Source of the DNA: Nocardia speluncae NBRC 108251
Lineage (GTDB): Bacteria; Actinomycetota; Actinomycetes; Mycobacteriales; Mycobacteriaceae
DNA: 64,000 nt
Direction: 5' to 3'
NCBI RefSeq assembly: GCF_001613245.1
Contig: NZ_BDBZ01000013.1
Location: 1-64,000, forward strand
The translations under genes and the position numbers were made by a program. Below the pieces are notes generated by a model, which worked only from the letters and a program-made list of their open reading frames with translations, searched no databases and was not told the DNA's origin. This document shows, piece after piece, positions 1 to 8,072 of this stretch. Positions within the stretch are counted from its first letter, which is position 1; each line of letters starts with the position of its first letter.

Positions 1-1092
1 GGTTCGGGCAGGAAATTCGGTAAGACGGCCATGGCTGTAGGCGGTATCGCTGCCGTTGGTGCCATAGGTGCCGGCGGTTACTGGCTGGGCAGCCAGGACG
101 ATGGGGTCGAGGTTCCCGAAGAGCCGGGAGTACAGGATCCGATTCCTGCTGAAGACGAGGAGGAAAATCCAGAGGAAGAGGAAACCCCAATTGAGGAGGG
201 CCCCGATGAGGAGGACGACGATGGCGATGACGACGATCCCTACTTCGGCGGACCGAACGATGAAGGGCCGGGCAGCCCCGGCACGGATGAATCCGGCGAC
301 GGCGACGGCGATCTCGACCTGAGCGATCTCGGTTTGGGAGACCCGGACTCGGAGGACGGCGAATCGGGCCTGTTCGGGCCGGACGGCCTCGGGTCGGGCG
401 AGCTCTCGGCCGAGGAACTCGGTTCCGGCACCGATAAATCGGACGACTCCGATAGTTCGCGCGATCCCGGTCCAACGCCCGCCCCGAGCCCGAACACCAA
501 TCTGACACCCACTCCTACCCAGGCGCAGGGTGGCGGCATAGACCCGATGACCCTGCTCATGTTGTCGAAGCTGTTTTCCGGTATGGAGGACGACGATGCC
601 GAGAAGGACGACGAGTCCGATGAGGACGAACCCAAACCGCCGCCTTCCACGCCCGCTCCTGATCCGGGACCGCCGCCCACCGGCGAACCACCTGCTGAGG
701 GTGAACCGCCCGCTGACGGTGAACCTCCGGCGGAGGGTGAGCCTCCGGGCGAAGGTGAGTCACCGGCTGAGGGGGAGCCTGCCGGTGAAGGTGAGCCTCC
801 TGCCGAAGGTGAACCGCCCGGAGGAGGTGAGCCTCCCGCTGAGGATGCTCCTCCTGGGGAAGGTGAGCCGCCTGCTGAGGGAGGGCCGCCGCCCGAGGGC
901 GAGGCACCGGTCGACGGCGAAGAGCCGACCGGCGATGCGCCATCCGCGGAAGGAGAATCACCCGCCGAAACCGAATCCACCGAGGAGGGAGCCTCGGGCG
1001 AACCTTCGGCGGAGGACAACACCCCGGTACCGGACTACCAGCCGGTACCCCCTCCGGAGGTCCGCACCCGACCGAGGGATGGTTCTGTGTGA
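1..1092 (+). CDS. Acidic, proline-rich membrane-anchored protein (5' partial)
   Basis: The frame is open to the first base, so the true start probably lies outside the window; the ATG at 31 is internal or a late alternative. Basic residues (RKFGK) precede a glycine/alanine-rich hydrophobic stretch, which suggests a single N-terminal membrane segment with the rest outside or at the membrane face. The remainder is low complexity: a Glu/Asp-rich part, then a Ser/Thr/Pro linker, then about fifteen imperfect copies of a six-residue unit (E-P-P-A-E-G and variants) encoded around 680-960. No catalytic domain is visible. The neighbouring minus-strand operon also encodes a small membrane protein with an acidic tail, so a link is possible but unproven. 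Function unknown. Confidence 0.6.
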   Translation, partial: GSGRKFGKTAMAVGGIAAVGAIGAGGYWLGSQDDGVEVPEEPGVQDPIPAEDEEENPEEEETPIEEGPDEEDDDGDDDDPYFGGPNDEGPGSPGTDESGDGDGDLDLSDLGLGDPDSEDGESGLFGPDGLGSGELSAEELGSGTDKSDDSDSSRDPGPTPAPSPNTNLTPTPTQAQGGGIDPMTLLMLSKLFSGMEDDDAEKDDESDEDEPKPPPSTPAPDPGPPPTGEPPAEGEPPADGEPPAEGEPPGEGESPAEGEPAGEGEPPAEGEPPGGGEPPAEDAPPGEGEPPAEGGPPPEGEAPVDGEEPTGDAPSAEGESPAETESTEEGASGEPSAEDNTPVPDYQPVPPPEVRTRPRDGSV

Positions 1093-1546
1093 CGGCTGTG
1101 GCAGTCCGGTGCGATGGAGCGCTCGCCGTGGCCGGCGGGCTGCTCCAGGGCGCGGTATCGAGGATCTCCGGTTGACGGTTGACCAGCACGATATTCGCGC
1201 CCATGCAGGCGAAGCCCTCGGCCGGCCGGCCCGATACCACCGGTCCCGCCGGGTGATGATCGCGGTCCGCTGGTCATAGCCGGGTCGGCGTATGGAGGCG
1301 TCACGGTCGTCGCGTGGGACCGGCGGGCCGTCACCTTGACGGCGGATGCTGTGGTGCATGCGGCGGGGGCGACCCAGCACGTTCACGCCGGTGCCTCCAG
1401 CCGGCCGAGTGGAACCGGAGATAGGCCGGGCGGGTAGGGGCTTGGGCCGGGGCCGGATGGAGGCGACTGCTTCGGGGCCTTCGTGTGCCGCGGTGCGACG
1501 ATCTTTTACGAGAACTATCCGGCCGGTCGTGCAGCCGGACTCGTGT
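1093..1546. other. Intergenic, no gene recognised
   Basis: This 454-bp stretch lies between two genes whose 3' ends face each other. Open frames here have no coding look (Arg/Pro-rich shadows on both strands). I see GC-rich short inverted repeats but no clear terminator with a T-run, and no RNA gene. Confidence 0.4.
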
Positions 1547-2302
1547 TCAGTGGCCGGTGACGGTATCGACGCAGGTGGTGGCGGCGGGGAGTTCGTCGGC
1601 GAGGAAGACAGTCTGGGCCATCATCTTGTAGCCCGACATCTGCTCACGGAATACCTCGATCGATTCTTCCGGGTGCACCGAATCGATTACCGCGTGCGGG
1701 CCGATCGCATTGAACTGGTGGCTGACTCCGCGCGGAATCTGCATATCCACGAACGAGCAGGGCGGCACGATCAGGTTGTATCGGGTGCGGTGTACGCCGG
1801 CGGGTGCGTCGGGGAGAGCGTCTTCGAAGGTGGCCGGGTGGAACGGTGTCACGCCGGGCACATCGGTGATGTCGAACGGGGAGAGGCTGCCGACCCGGAT
1901 GCGGGTATCGGGGCCGGTCATCATCCGTACGAAGCGCAGTCCGGTGTGCAGGTGCATCCGGGAGCAGATATCGCGTTCGGTGACATCGTAGAAGTCCATG
2001 ATGTAGCGGTCGGCGAAGAAGCCGTCGAACGGTTTCTCGATCATGTACACGTCGCCCTCCTCGAAAGTCTGGGAGCGCACGATGCCGTCGGAGTCCGGGT
2101 TCGTGGCCGCCACACTCTTTTTTGCGCGGGTGACGATATCGGCGAAGGCGTTCACCACCGCCAGCGCGACAGGCTCCGGGAACAGCGCGACCGGGGTGAC
2201 GGCATTGCGGCCCGCGTCCCGGAACGTGGCGACATCGTGGATCTCGTTGTCGTCGTCGGCCTGCTGTTTGAGCGGCGGGGTGGGGGCGTGCGGTGCGGAC
2301 AT
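1547..2302 (-). CDS. Cupin-like putative metal-dependent protein
   Basis: 251 residues, last gene of a minus-strand operon, 51 bp after the asparagine-synthetase-like gene. An H-L-H motif (residues 117-119) and a P-R-G-x2-H-x3 segment (190-198) resemble cupin motifs 1 and 2, which would give a double-stranded beta-helix with a metal site, possibly an iron oxygenase or a non-catalytic binding protein. It has neither signal peptide nor membrane helix, so it is probably cytoplasmic. AGGAG lies about 11 bases before the ATG. In this context it could modify the product of the ATP-dependent ligase-like enzyme upstream; that is inference. I do not recognise a named family and the cupin call rests on motif spacing alone. 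Confidence 0.55.
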   Translation of the reverse strand: MSAPHAPTPPLKQQADDDNEIHDVATFRDAGRNAVTPVALFPEPVALAVVNAFADIVTRAKKSVAATNPDSDGIVRSQTFEEGDVYMIEKPFDGFFADRYIMDFYDVTERDICSRMHLHTGLRFVRMMTGPDTRIRVGSLSPFDITDVPGVTPFHPATFEDALPDAPAGVHRTRYNLIVPPCSFVDMQIPRGVSHQFNAIGPHAVIDSVHPEESIEVFREQMSGYKMMAQTVFLADELPAATTCVDTVTGH

Positions 2303-2353
2303 CGGTGGGGGACTCCTGATTTCGAACAGTGATGAGAAGCGGCACGGAGAAGG

Positions 2354-4081
2354 TCAGGGGCCCACCTCGAAGGAGCGCAACCACAACTCGAGCGTGAGGA
2401 CCAGCCACAGTTTGCCGCCGTGCCGCGGCAGCAGGGAGCCGTCACCGCGCAGCCAGGCGCGCAGGGTATCGGCGCGGAAAAGGTCGCGGGCCCGCGCGCT
2501 GGGCCCGAAGAGCAGATCGTTGCCCAGATCGGCGAGCGGGCCGGTGAGCCACTGTTGCACCGGTACCCGCATTCCGCTTTTCGGCCGGTCGACGATGGTC
2601 GCGGGCAGCAGATCGCGGACGGCTTCCTTCAGGATCCATTTCTCTGTGGTCCCGGCGAGTTTCAGGTTCGCCGGTATCCGGAACGAATAGTCGATGACCG
2701 CACGATCGAACAGCGGGGCACGACCCTCCACTCCGCTGGCGGCGGTGAGTCGCTCTACTTTGGTGAGGATGTGGTGGGCGCCTTTGGTCCGCAGGTTGGT
2801 GTGCAGGAGTTGGTTGAGCAGGCCGTTCATCCGGCCCGGCCGCAGGTACGGGGTGAGCAGGTCGGTCAGCGGTGGTGCGTCCGACAATTCGGCGAGCACC
2901 CCGGGAGTGAGCAGGACGGGCAGGTCACCGTGGCATTTGCGGTAGCTGTCGAGGTATGCGCGGGCGCGTGCCTCCGGGGCGGCCTCGTCGCGGAACAGTT
3001 CGAAGATCAGCATCGGCAAGTTCTTCGGGCCGCCGAAGACCGGATCCCCGCCCTCGCCGTTGAGAATGGTGGTGGCGCCGTCGGCCGCGGCGGCCTCGGC
3101 GAGCAGCAGGTTCGGCACGGTCAGCGGATCACCGACCGGGCAGTCCAGCAGGGAGACGGTATGCGCGAGCCTGTCGGCGACAGCGGTTCCGGGCACTGTG
3201 AGAACCCGGTGCTCGGTGTGGCAGTGCGTGGCGACGAGGCCCGAATAGGCGAGCTCGTTCGGAGTGGTGCCGTCGAAACCGATCGAATACGACCGCACCG
3301 GATGCTCATGCAGCTTCGTGGCCAATGCGGTGACCAGGCTGCTGTCGATACCACCGGACAGCAGGACCGCGACCGGTTCGCCGGCCGGTAATCGCCGGGC
3401 GGTGGCGCTTTCGAGGAGTTCACGCAACCGTTGCGCGTGTTCGCGGGCGGACCGATCCCCGGTGTGTTCCGCGGGTTCCCAGAAGGTCTGCTCATCGACC
3501 GAACCGTCCGGTCGCAGTCGCAGGCAGCGGCCCGGCAGCACCTCGTGGATACCGCGCAACAGGGTTTCCGGCCCCGGCAGGTAGGCGAAGGCGAGGAACG
3601 AGCGCACCGCGGGCAGATGCAGTCCGGTGTCGAGGGCGGGCCATCGTCGGAGCGCGCGTAACGAGGTCGCCGCCGCCCAGTGGCCGCGGGCGCGGGCATG
3701 GAACAGGGTGCGGGCGCCGACGTGGTCGCGGACCAGCACCAGTTCGGTGCCCTCGGAGATCGCGAGGGCGAACATCCCGTCGGCCGCGGCCAGACCTGCG
3801 GTGCCGAAGCGGGCGTAGCACGCCAGCAGCAGTAGCCCGTCGGCGCAATCCGGTGGCGGGGCGTCCCGGCCCAGCCGCCTACGCAGTTCCGCGGCATTGA
3901 ACAGGGTGACCTCGCCTATTGCCGTGAGATCACCCCAGGTGAAGGGTCCCGCGGCCCGGCCCGGCTCGTCGTGCAGCAGCCCGAAGGCGCTGCGGCCCGA
4001 CACCGAGACGGGGTCGCCACCGGCCGCGCGTACCTGCGCGGCCGGATCGTGCTCTGTCAGGAAGGCACACCATCGGCTCAT
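2354..4081 (-). CDS. Asparagine-synthetase-like amide ligase (AsnB fold, atypical N-terminus)
   Basis: 575 residues. Residues 1-200 resemble a class II glutaminase domain; the rest is the ATP-pyrophosphatase synthetase domain with the SGGIDSS loop at 242-248 and a later GEGGDPVFGG segment matching the family GEGxDE region. True AsnB enzymes need Cys2 freed by Met removal; here the protein starts M-S-R-W-C, with Cys at 5 and no start codon just before it, so glutamine hydrolysis is probably lost or altered. Relatives without Cys2 include beta-lactam synthetase and lasso-peptide cyclase, which close amide bonds within a substrate. GAGGAG precedes the ATG, 9 bp after the small acid-tailed membrane protein. 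Substrate unknown: ordinary asparagine synthesis is less likely than amide formation on a pathway-specific molecule. Confidence 0.75.
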   Translation of the reverse strand: MSRWCAFLTEHDPAAQVRAAGGDPVSVSGRSAFGLLHDEPGRAAGPFTWGDLTAIGEVTLFNAAELRRRLGRDAPPPDCADGLLLLACYARFGTAGLAAADGMFALAISEGTELVLVRDHVGARTLFHARARGHWAAATSLRALRRWPALDTGLHLPAVRSFLAFAYLPGPETLLRGIHEVLPGRCLRLRPDGSVDEQTFWEPAEHTGDRSAREHAQRLRELLESATARRLPAGEPVAVLLSGGIDSSLVTALATKLHEHPVRSYSIGFDGTTPNELAYSGLVATHCHTEHRVLTVPGTAVADRLAHTVSLLDCPVGDPLTVPNLLLAEAAAADGATTILNGEGGDPVFGGPKNLPMLIFELFRDEAAPEARARAYLDSYRKCHGDLPVLLTPGVLAELSDAPPLTDLLTPYLRPGRMNGLLNQLLHTNLRTKGAHHILTKVERLTAASGVEGRAPLFDRAVIDYSFRIPANLKLAGTTEKWILKEAVRDLLPATIVDRPKSGMRVPVQQWLTGPLADLGNDLLFGPSARARDLFRADTLRAWLRGDGSLLPRHGGKLWLVLTLELWLRSFEVGP

Positions 4082-4090
4082 TGCTGCTCC

Positions 4091-4573
4091 TCAGCCGAAA
4101 TCGCCGTCGGAATCGGCGTCGCCGCCCCATTCGCCGTATTCGCCGGAGCCGCCCGTGGCCCCGGCCGGGTCTTCTTCGGCGGCGAGGCGTAGTTCCTCTT
4201 CCTGCTCGGGGGACAGTGATTCCGGTGGGGCGATGAGGCTGCCCACCAGCACCGCTCCGGCCGCGACGGCGAGGATACCGCCGAGCCGGCCGCCGAACGA
4301 CGAGCGATTGGCGGTCAGTGTGCCGTCACCCCACAGCGTTCGCCCGTAACCCGCCTCGCGGCCGTAGATGACGCGGCCGTCGCCGTAGGTGCGTTTGATC
4401 AGGTGCCGGCCCAGCGATTCGTCGGTGCCGGTGGAGCCGCTGTCGTCGCGCCACGACACCAGCCCGTCCGGTCCGCGGGAGCGCCATTCCTGGCGGCCGT
4501 CGGAATACCGGCGGTGCACGGTCCGGTCGGCCAGCAACTCGTCGGTGTAGGTGATCTCGTTGCGCGCGGGCAT
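4091..4573 (-). CDS. Small membrane protein with acidic Gly-rich tail
   Basis: 160 residues starting at the ATG with AGGAG seven bases upstream; a longer open frame on this strand is an artefact of an adjacent gene. The N-terminal 90 residues are polar with repeated Y-G-D-G and W-G-D-G units. One membrane helix spans about 97-116. The last 40 residues are Glu/Asp/Gly-rich and end in G-E-Y-G-E-W-G-G-D-A-D-S-D-G-D-F-G. The gene lies 9 bp before the asparagine-synthetase-like gene, so they are probably translated together. The tail carries many side-chain carboxylates and aromatic residues and is a conceivable substrate for that enzyme, but nothing in the sequence proves it. No family recognised. 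Confidence 0.65.
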   Translation of the reverse strand: MPARNEITYTDELLADRTVHRRYSDGRQEWRSRGPDGLVSWRDDSGSTGTDESLGRHLIKRTYGDGRVIYGREAGYGRTLWGDGTLTANRSSFGGRLGGILAVAAGAVLVGSLIAPPESLSPEQEEELRLAAEEDPAGATGGSGEYGEWGGDADSDGDFG

Positions 4574-4584
4574 ACTCGGCTCCT

Positions 4585-5358
4585 TCATGAGGCGGGCCAG
4601 GTGAGAAAGCCGGTCCGCCGGGCCCGGCGGATATCGATCAGTGTGGTAGGCGGCCGGTGCACATCGCGGACCAGCCGGTGCACGCTGCGCAGCAATACGG
4701 CGGGATTCACCGATTCCACCTCGACGACGCGGCCCCGGCCCGAGGCTGCGCCGCGGATTCGGGTGAGGTGTAGCGGTGCGGTCTGGGCCGGGCGCAGTCC
4801 GATCGGCACGATATCGACGCCGTCCGGGATATCGGTCAGGGTGGGCAGCCGCTCCGGGAAGGCAAGGTCTGCCAGGCTCGTATCGTGCAGGACGTATATG
4901 GTGCCGTGCGCGCGGGCGAGCATCGCCGTGACCCCTGGAGCGAGCGGTAGTTCCGCGGCGCTCACCACCGGGCACGCCGATTCCATCGGTATACCGTTGG
5001 CACGCAGCATGCCCGCGACCGCCGCGGAACCGCAGACCAGCAGCCGCGGCAGGCCGTAATCGAAGAGATCCGGTTCCGGGGTGTGCGCGCCCGCGGCCGC
5101 CGGGCGGGGCGAGGGCGGGCCGAGTAGCCCGGGTACCTCGCCGATACGGGCCAGCACCGCCCGGAACGCGCGGTACGGCACAACCGGCGGCACCGTGAAC
5201 GCGGGCCGGCGCGGTAGCCGATGCACCGGTAACACTGTGCGGCACACCTCGTAGTACAGCTGCCGTTCGGTGAACAGCAGTCCGTTCGGTGCCGCGACCC
5301 GTTCGGCGGCGATGCGTACGAGACGGTCCGCCGCGCCGGTCATCACGCTGCCGGCCAT
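4585..5358 (-). CDS. Unknown protein with QLYYE motif; paralogue of the upstream gene product
   Basis: 257 residues from the first ATG; a second ATG at 5343 overlaps the upstream stop as TGATG and is an equally good start. The N-terminal region has T-E-R-Q-L-Y-Y-E-V (residues 30-38), reminiscent of the tyrosine-bearing winged helix of topoisomerase VI-A/Spo11. A Rossmann-like second half has an LLVCGS strand, L-R-A-N-G-I-P (118-124) and V-L-H-D-T-S-L (156-162), where a TOPRIM domain would place Glu and DxD, but the canonical Glu is absent. The C-terminus, T-G-F-L-T-W-P-A, is shared with the next protein upstream. Fold and nuclease relationship are inference. The stop is 11 bp before the acid-tailed membrane protein gene. 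Confidence 0.6.
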   Translation of the reverse strand: MAGSVMTGAADRLVRIAAERVAAPNGLLFTERQLYYEVCRTVLPVHRLPRRPAFTVPPVVPYRAFRAVLARIGEVPGLLGPPSPRPAAAGAHTPEPDLFDYGLPRLLVCGSAAVAGMLRANGIPMESACPVVSAAELPLAPGVTAMLARAHGTIYVLHDTSLADLAFPERLPTLTDIPDGVDIVPIGLRPAQTAPLHLTRIRGAASGRGRVVEVESVNPAVLLRSVHRLVRDVHRPPTTLIDIRRARRTGFLTWPAS

Positions 5359-6380
5359 GTCAGGAATCCCGTCTGCCGCGCCGCCCGCCGTTCGGCATCG
5401 GTTTCATCCTCGAGTTTCTCCGCGGCCCGGGAGACGACCGCGATCAGCCGCGCCGGTGGGATCGCCGCGATCGGCGACCACCATCCGTCCGCGAGCCAGT
5501 CGATTTCGCGCTGGGTGAGTCCTACGGTGCGCAGAAAGGAGATACGGTCGCCGGCCGGTGGTCGTTCGCGCAGCCGGATGGCGGATTCGTTGTCCAGCAC
5601 CGCGCGCGGGGCGAGGCCGAGGATCCGCACGCGATCCCCGAGGGTGAGGCGGGCGGCCTTCGCGGTGGCGAATCCTTGCAGGCTCGCATCGTGCAGCAAG
5701 AGCACCGGGACGCCGGGCGCAGCGTTCTCGATCCGGTCGGCAAGCGCCATATCGTAGGTCTGTGGGATCCCGTTGGCCGCCAGGCACGCCCGCACACTCG
5801 GATCGTCACAGACCAGGGCGACCCGCGGCCGCTCGACCACCGGAATCGGAACGTGTTGCTCGTCGAGTACGCCCGGCGGGAATTCGCCGTAGACGCTGAT
5901 CCAGCGGCCGAGCACATCCGTCCGGAACCCATACGCGGTCACCGGCATCGCGATCCGGGTACGCCGCAGGAACAACGGCCGGCAGGCGTAGATCACCACC
6001 AGTCCCACCGCTATGACAGCGGCACCGGCCAAGAGCACTTTCCAGAACACGAAAGCACCGTTCCACCCCTGGATACCGCTGGTCAGGCAGAGGATATAGA
6101 TGGCTACGACAGTGACGATCACCCACGTCACCGCCAGACCGCCGACATGGCGGTCCAGTTCGGGCAGCCGCCGCCGCGTCGCCGCATACCAGAGCTGCGT
6201 CACTGTGGCAGACAGGCCCCGACCGGCAGACAGCCGTTCGGTCAGCGACCGCAACCGCAGATCGTGCAGGCCCAGCGGCTCCGTTTTGGGGTCGAGCGCG
6301 AACTCGCGCCCGCATTTGGCGCACCGGTGATCGGTGCGTTCCCGGCGCAGCAGACTCCCACTGCAATGCGGACAGATCAT
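5343..6380 (-). CDS. Zinc-ribbon membrane protein, paralogue of the downstream protein
   Basis: 345 residues from an ATG preceded by GGAGGGAGGAC; an ATG 24 bases earlier lacks this site. It opens with a zinc ribbon (C-x2-C, then C-x2-C 14 residues later). A T-V-T-Q-L-W-Y-A segment follows, aligning with the QLYYE motif of the next gene product, then two membrane helices. The cytoplasmic half has V-A-L-V-C, L-A-A-N-G-I-P and L-L-H-D-A-S-L, matching the paralogue in order, and the end again reads T-G-F-L-T-W-P-A. So the protein looks like the downstream protein with a zinc ribbon added and a membrane hairpin inserted. It is the first gene of the five-gene operon. Function unknown. Confidence 0.6.
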   Translation of the reverse strand: MICPHCSGSLLRRERTDHRCAKCGREFALDPKTEPLGLHDLRLRSLTERLSAGRGLSATVTQLWYAATRRRLPELDRHVGGLAVTWVIVTVVAIYILCLTSGIQGWNGAFVFWKVLLAGAAVIAVGLVVIYACRPLFLRRTRIAMPVTAYGFRTDVLGRWISVYGEFPPGVLDEQHVPIPVVERPRVALVCDDPSVRACLAANGIPQTYDMALADRIENAAPGVPVLLLHDASLQGFATAKAARLTLGDRVRILGLAPRAVLDNESAIRLRERPPAGDRISFLRTVGLTQREIDWLADGWWSPIAAIPPARLIAVVSRAAEKLEDETDAERRAARQTGFLTWPAA

Positions 6381-6525
6381 TTGTCCGTCCTCCCTCCGGC
6401 GCACGCACCAGCAGGTCGTGCCTCATTCTCGCGGCAGGTCTGAATGACCGCTATTCAACATCTAGCACGGATCGGCAAACACTTCGTGGCCGATGTGTCC
6501 GTACCGGATGTTGTCCGCGAGAACC

Positions 6526-7539
6526 TCACTGCTCGATGACGGTGCCGGCGCGCAGGTATCTCGCCAGGGCGACGAGCAGAACGACCTCCAGCGCGATGGT
6601 TATCGCACCGGTGAGCGCGGTCGAACGGGACGCGGGCATCATGAAAACCGTATGGCCGACCAGTAGCCCGCCGACCAGCCAGACCCGGTGCCGGCCGGCC
6701 CAGTTCGCGGCGCCGCGCCAGCGCAGGAAGGCGTAGCCGAAACCGAGTGCGACCAGGACGGCGGCCGTCACCGGAAGCCATCGGGCGACGCGGTCGCCGA
6801 ACACCGCATCGGGCCCGAGCCCCGGGGGCAGCAGCAAACCCAGGAATACGATCGTGGCCAGGGCGGAACAGAGTCCGGCGGTCACCGGTCGCGGTGCGGT
6901 GGCCGCCGGGGCCGGTTCAGGTGTTGCGCGGCCGGGCAGGACGTACAGCGCCGTGGCCGCCAGAGCGACGATGGCCAGGATGAAACCGGCCGTCCACGCC
7001 CCCGGCGTCCGGTATCCGGGGTCTTCGGTGGCGGAGATGACGAACCGCAGTCCACAGACACCCGCCAGGGCCAGTGCGCCGCAGGCGAACAGGCCGCGGG
7101 TATGCAGGTAGGGGCGGCCGCGGTGCGCCGGGAAGAGCAGGTCGGTGAGCGCGATCGGAATCAGCACGCTGAACACCACGTGCACCCCGATCTGGGAGAC
7201 CCAATAGGACCAGTTCACGCCGAGCGCGCGCCATCCCCACTCGGCCGCGCCGTACATCTGCGGGCTGGTCAAGGCTTGGAGGCCGAGCCCGTCCTCGGCC
7301 AGTTGGTAGGCGAGACCGAGCAGCACCAGGCTCGGCCACCCGGCTCCGGTGCGTGCGGCCGCCTCCCGTAACAGCAGTACTCCGGCCCCGTACATGACCA
7401 TGAGAAGGGGGAGAAGCAGCCATGTCAGTGGCACCGCGACCGCTGTGAACGTCAGTTCTGCACATATCGTTGTCAGCAGGGCCAGCGTCCAGGCGGCACG
7501 TAGCCGTCCGCTGCGCGGGCCTGCATGGTGGTGGGACAC
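6526..7539 (-). CDS. Polytopic integral membrane protein, function unknown
   Basis: 337 residues from a GTG with GAAGGA just upstream; the open frame runs further 5' but that extension is Arg-rich and non-hydrophobic, unlike a real N-terminus. After a His-rich start about nine to ten hydrophobic helices follow, with no soluble domain. Short loops carry G-W-G-W-R and Y-W-V-S-Q-I-G-V-H, possibly useful as family signatures. It is separated by 59 bp from the VOC-family gene on the same strand and may be co-transcribed with it. No transporter signature was recognised. Confidence 0.6.
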   Translation of the reverse strand: MSHHHAGPRSGRLRAAWTLALLTTICAELTFTAVAVPLTWLLLPLLMVMYGAGVLLLREAAARTGAGWPSLVLLGLAYQLAEDGLGLQALTSPQMYGAAEWGWRALGVNWSYWVSQIGVHVVFSVLIPIALTDLLFPAHRGRPYLHTRGLFACGALALAGVCGLRFVISATEDPGYRTPGAWTAGFILAIVALAATALYVLPGRATPEPAPAATAPRPVTAGLCSALATIVFLGLLLPPGLGPDAVFGDRVARWLPVTAAVLVALGFGYAFLRWRGAANWAGRHRVWLVGGLLVGHTVFMMPASRSTALTGAITIALEVVLLVALARYLRAGTVIEQ

Positions 7540-7598
7540 GGTGGTCCTTCGGATAGATGCGGCGCGCGCACCGTAGGTGATGCGGCGGGCCGGTGCGG

Positions 7599-8048
7599 TC
7601 AGCGGTCGCGTGCGTCGTGCAGACCTCCGATATCGATCTTTGTCATCGCATGTAAGGCGTTCAGCACCCGGTGGGCCGCCTCCGGTTCGGCGTCGGACAG
7701 TAATTCGGCGAGGGCTTTCGGAATGACCTGCCAGGTCACCCCGAATCGGTCGGTCAGCGATCCGCCCGGCCCTTCCCGGCCGCCGTCGGTGAGGCTCTTC
7801 CACAGAGTGTCCACCTCCGCTTGTGTATCGCACTCGGCAAACAGCGAGACCGCTCGGGTGAACGGGTACTGCGGACCCCCGTTGTAGGCGATGTACCGTT
7901 GCCCGCCGAGTGTGAAAGTGACCGTGGTGACCCGGCCGTCCGCATCCTGCTGCCGGTCGAGGATCTCGGAATCGGGGAAAATCGCGGTGTAGTGGCGGGC
8001 GGCCTCCTCGGCGCGGCCGTCGAACCAGAGGAACGTGCTGGTATTCAT
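7599..8048 (-). CDS. VOC-superfamily protein, PhnB-like
   Basis: 149 residues of the PhnB-like family (often labelled 3-demethylubiquinone methyltransferase-like, although members are not methyltransferases). Family features seen are the opening T-F-L-W-F-D-G-R-A-E-E-A, the I-F-P-D-S-E-I strand, the Y-I-A-Y-N-G-G-P-Q-Y-P-F-T region and the D-R-F-G-V-T-W-Q-V-I-P strand near the end. The fold is made of paired beta-alpha-beta-beta-beta modules with a metal or ligand pocket; the substrate is not known for most members. AGGAG lies close before the ATG. It sits 24 bp after the flavin monooxygenase gene on the same strand, so the two are probably co-transcribed. Confidence 0.8.
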   Translation of the reverse strand: MNTSTFLWFDGRAEEAARHYTAIFPDSEILDRQQDADGRVTTVTFTLGGQRYIAYNGGPQYPFTRAVSLFAECDTQAEVDTLWKSLTDGGREGPGGSLTDRFGVTWQVIPKALAELLSDAEPEAAHRVLNALHAMTKIDIGGLHDARDR

Positions 8049-8072
8049 GGGAGTACTCCTCAGTTGCCGGAT

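Noticed and set aside
680..960. Tandem DNA repeat as a separate satellite element
   Set aside because: It is in frame within the acidic protein gene and explained by its repeated amino acid unit.
240..1022. Long Ser/Pro/Gly open frame antisense to the first gene
   Set aside because: It is the mirror of the acidic repeat coding region, with no start signal and pure low complexity.
4574..5245. 5' extension of the acid-tailed membrane protein to over 380 residues
   Set aside because: The extension is an Arg/Pro-rich shadow of the 257-residue protein gene; a strong ribosome site precedes the ATG at 4573.
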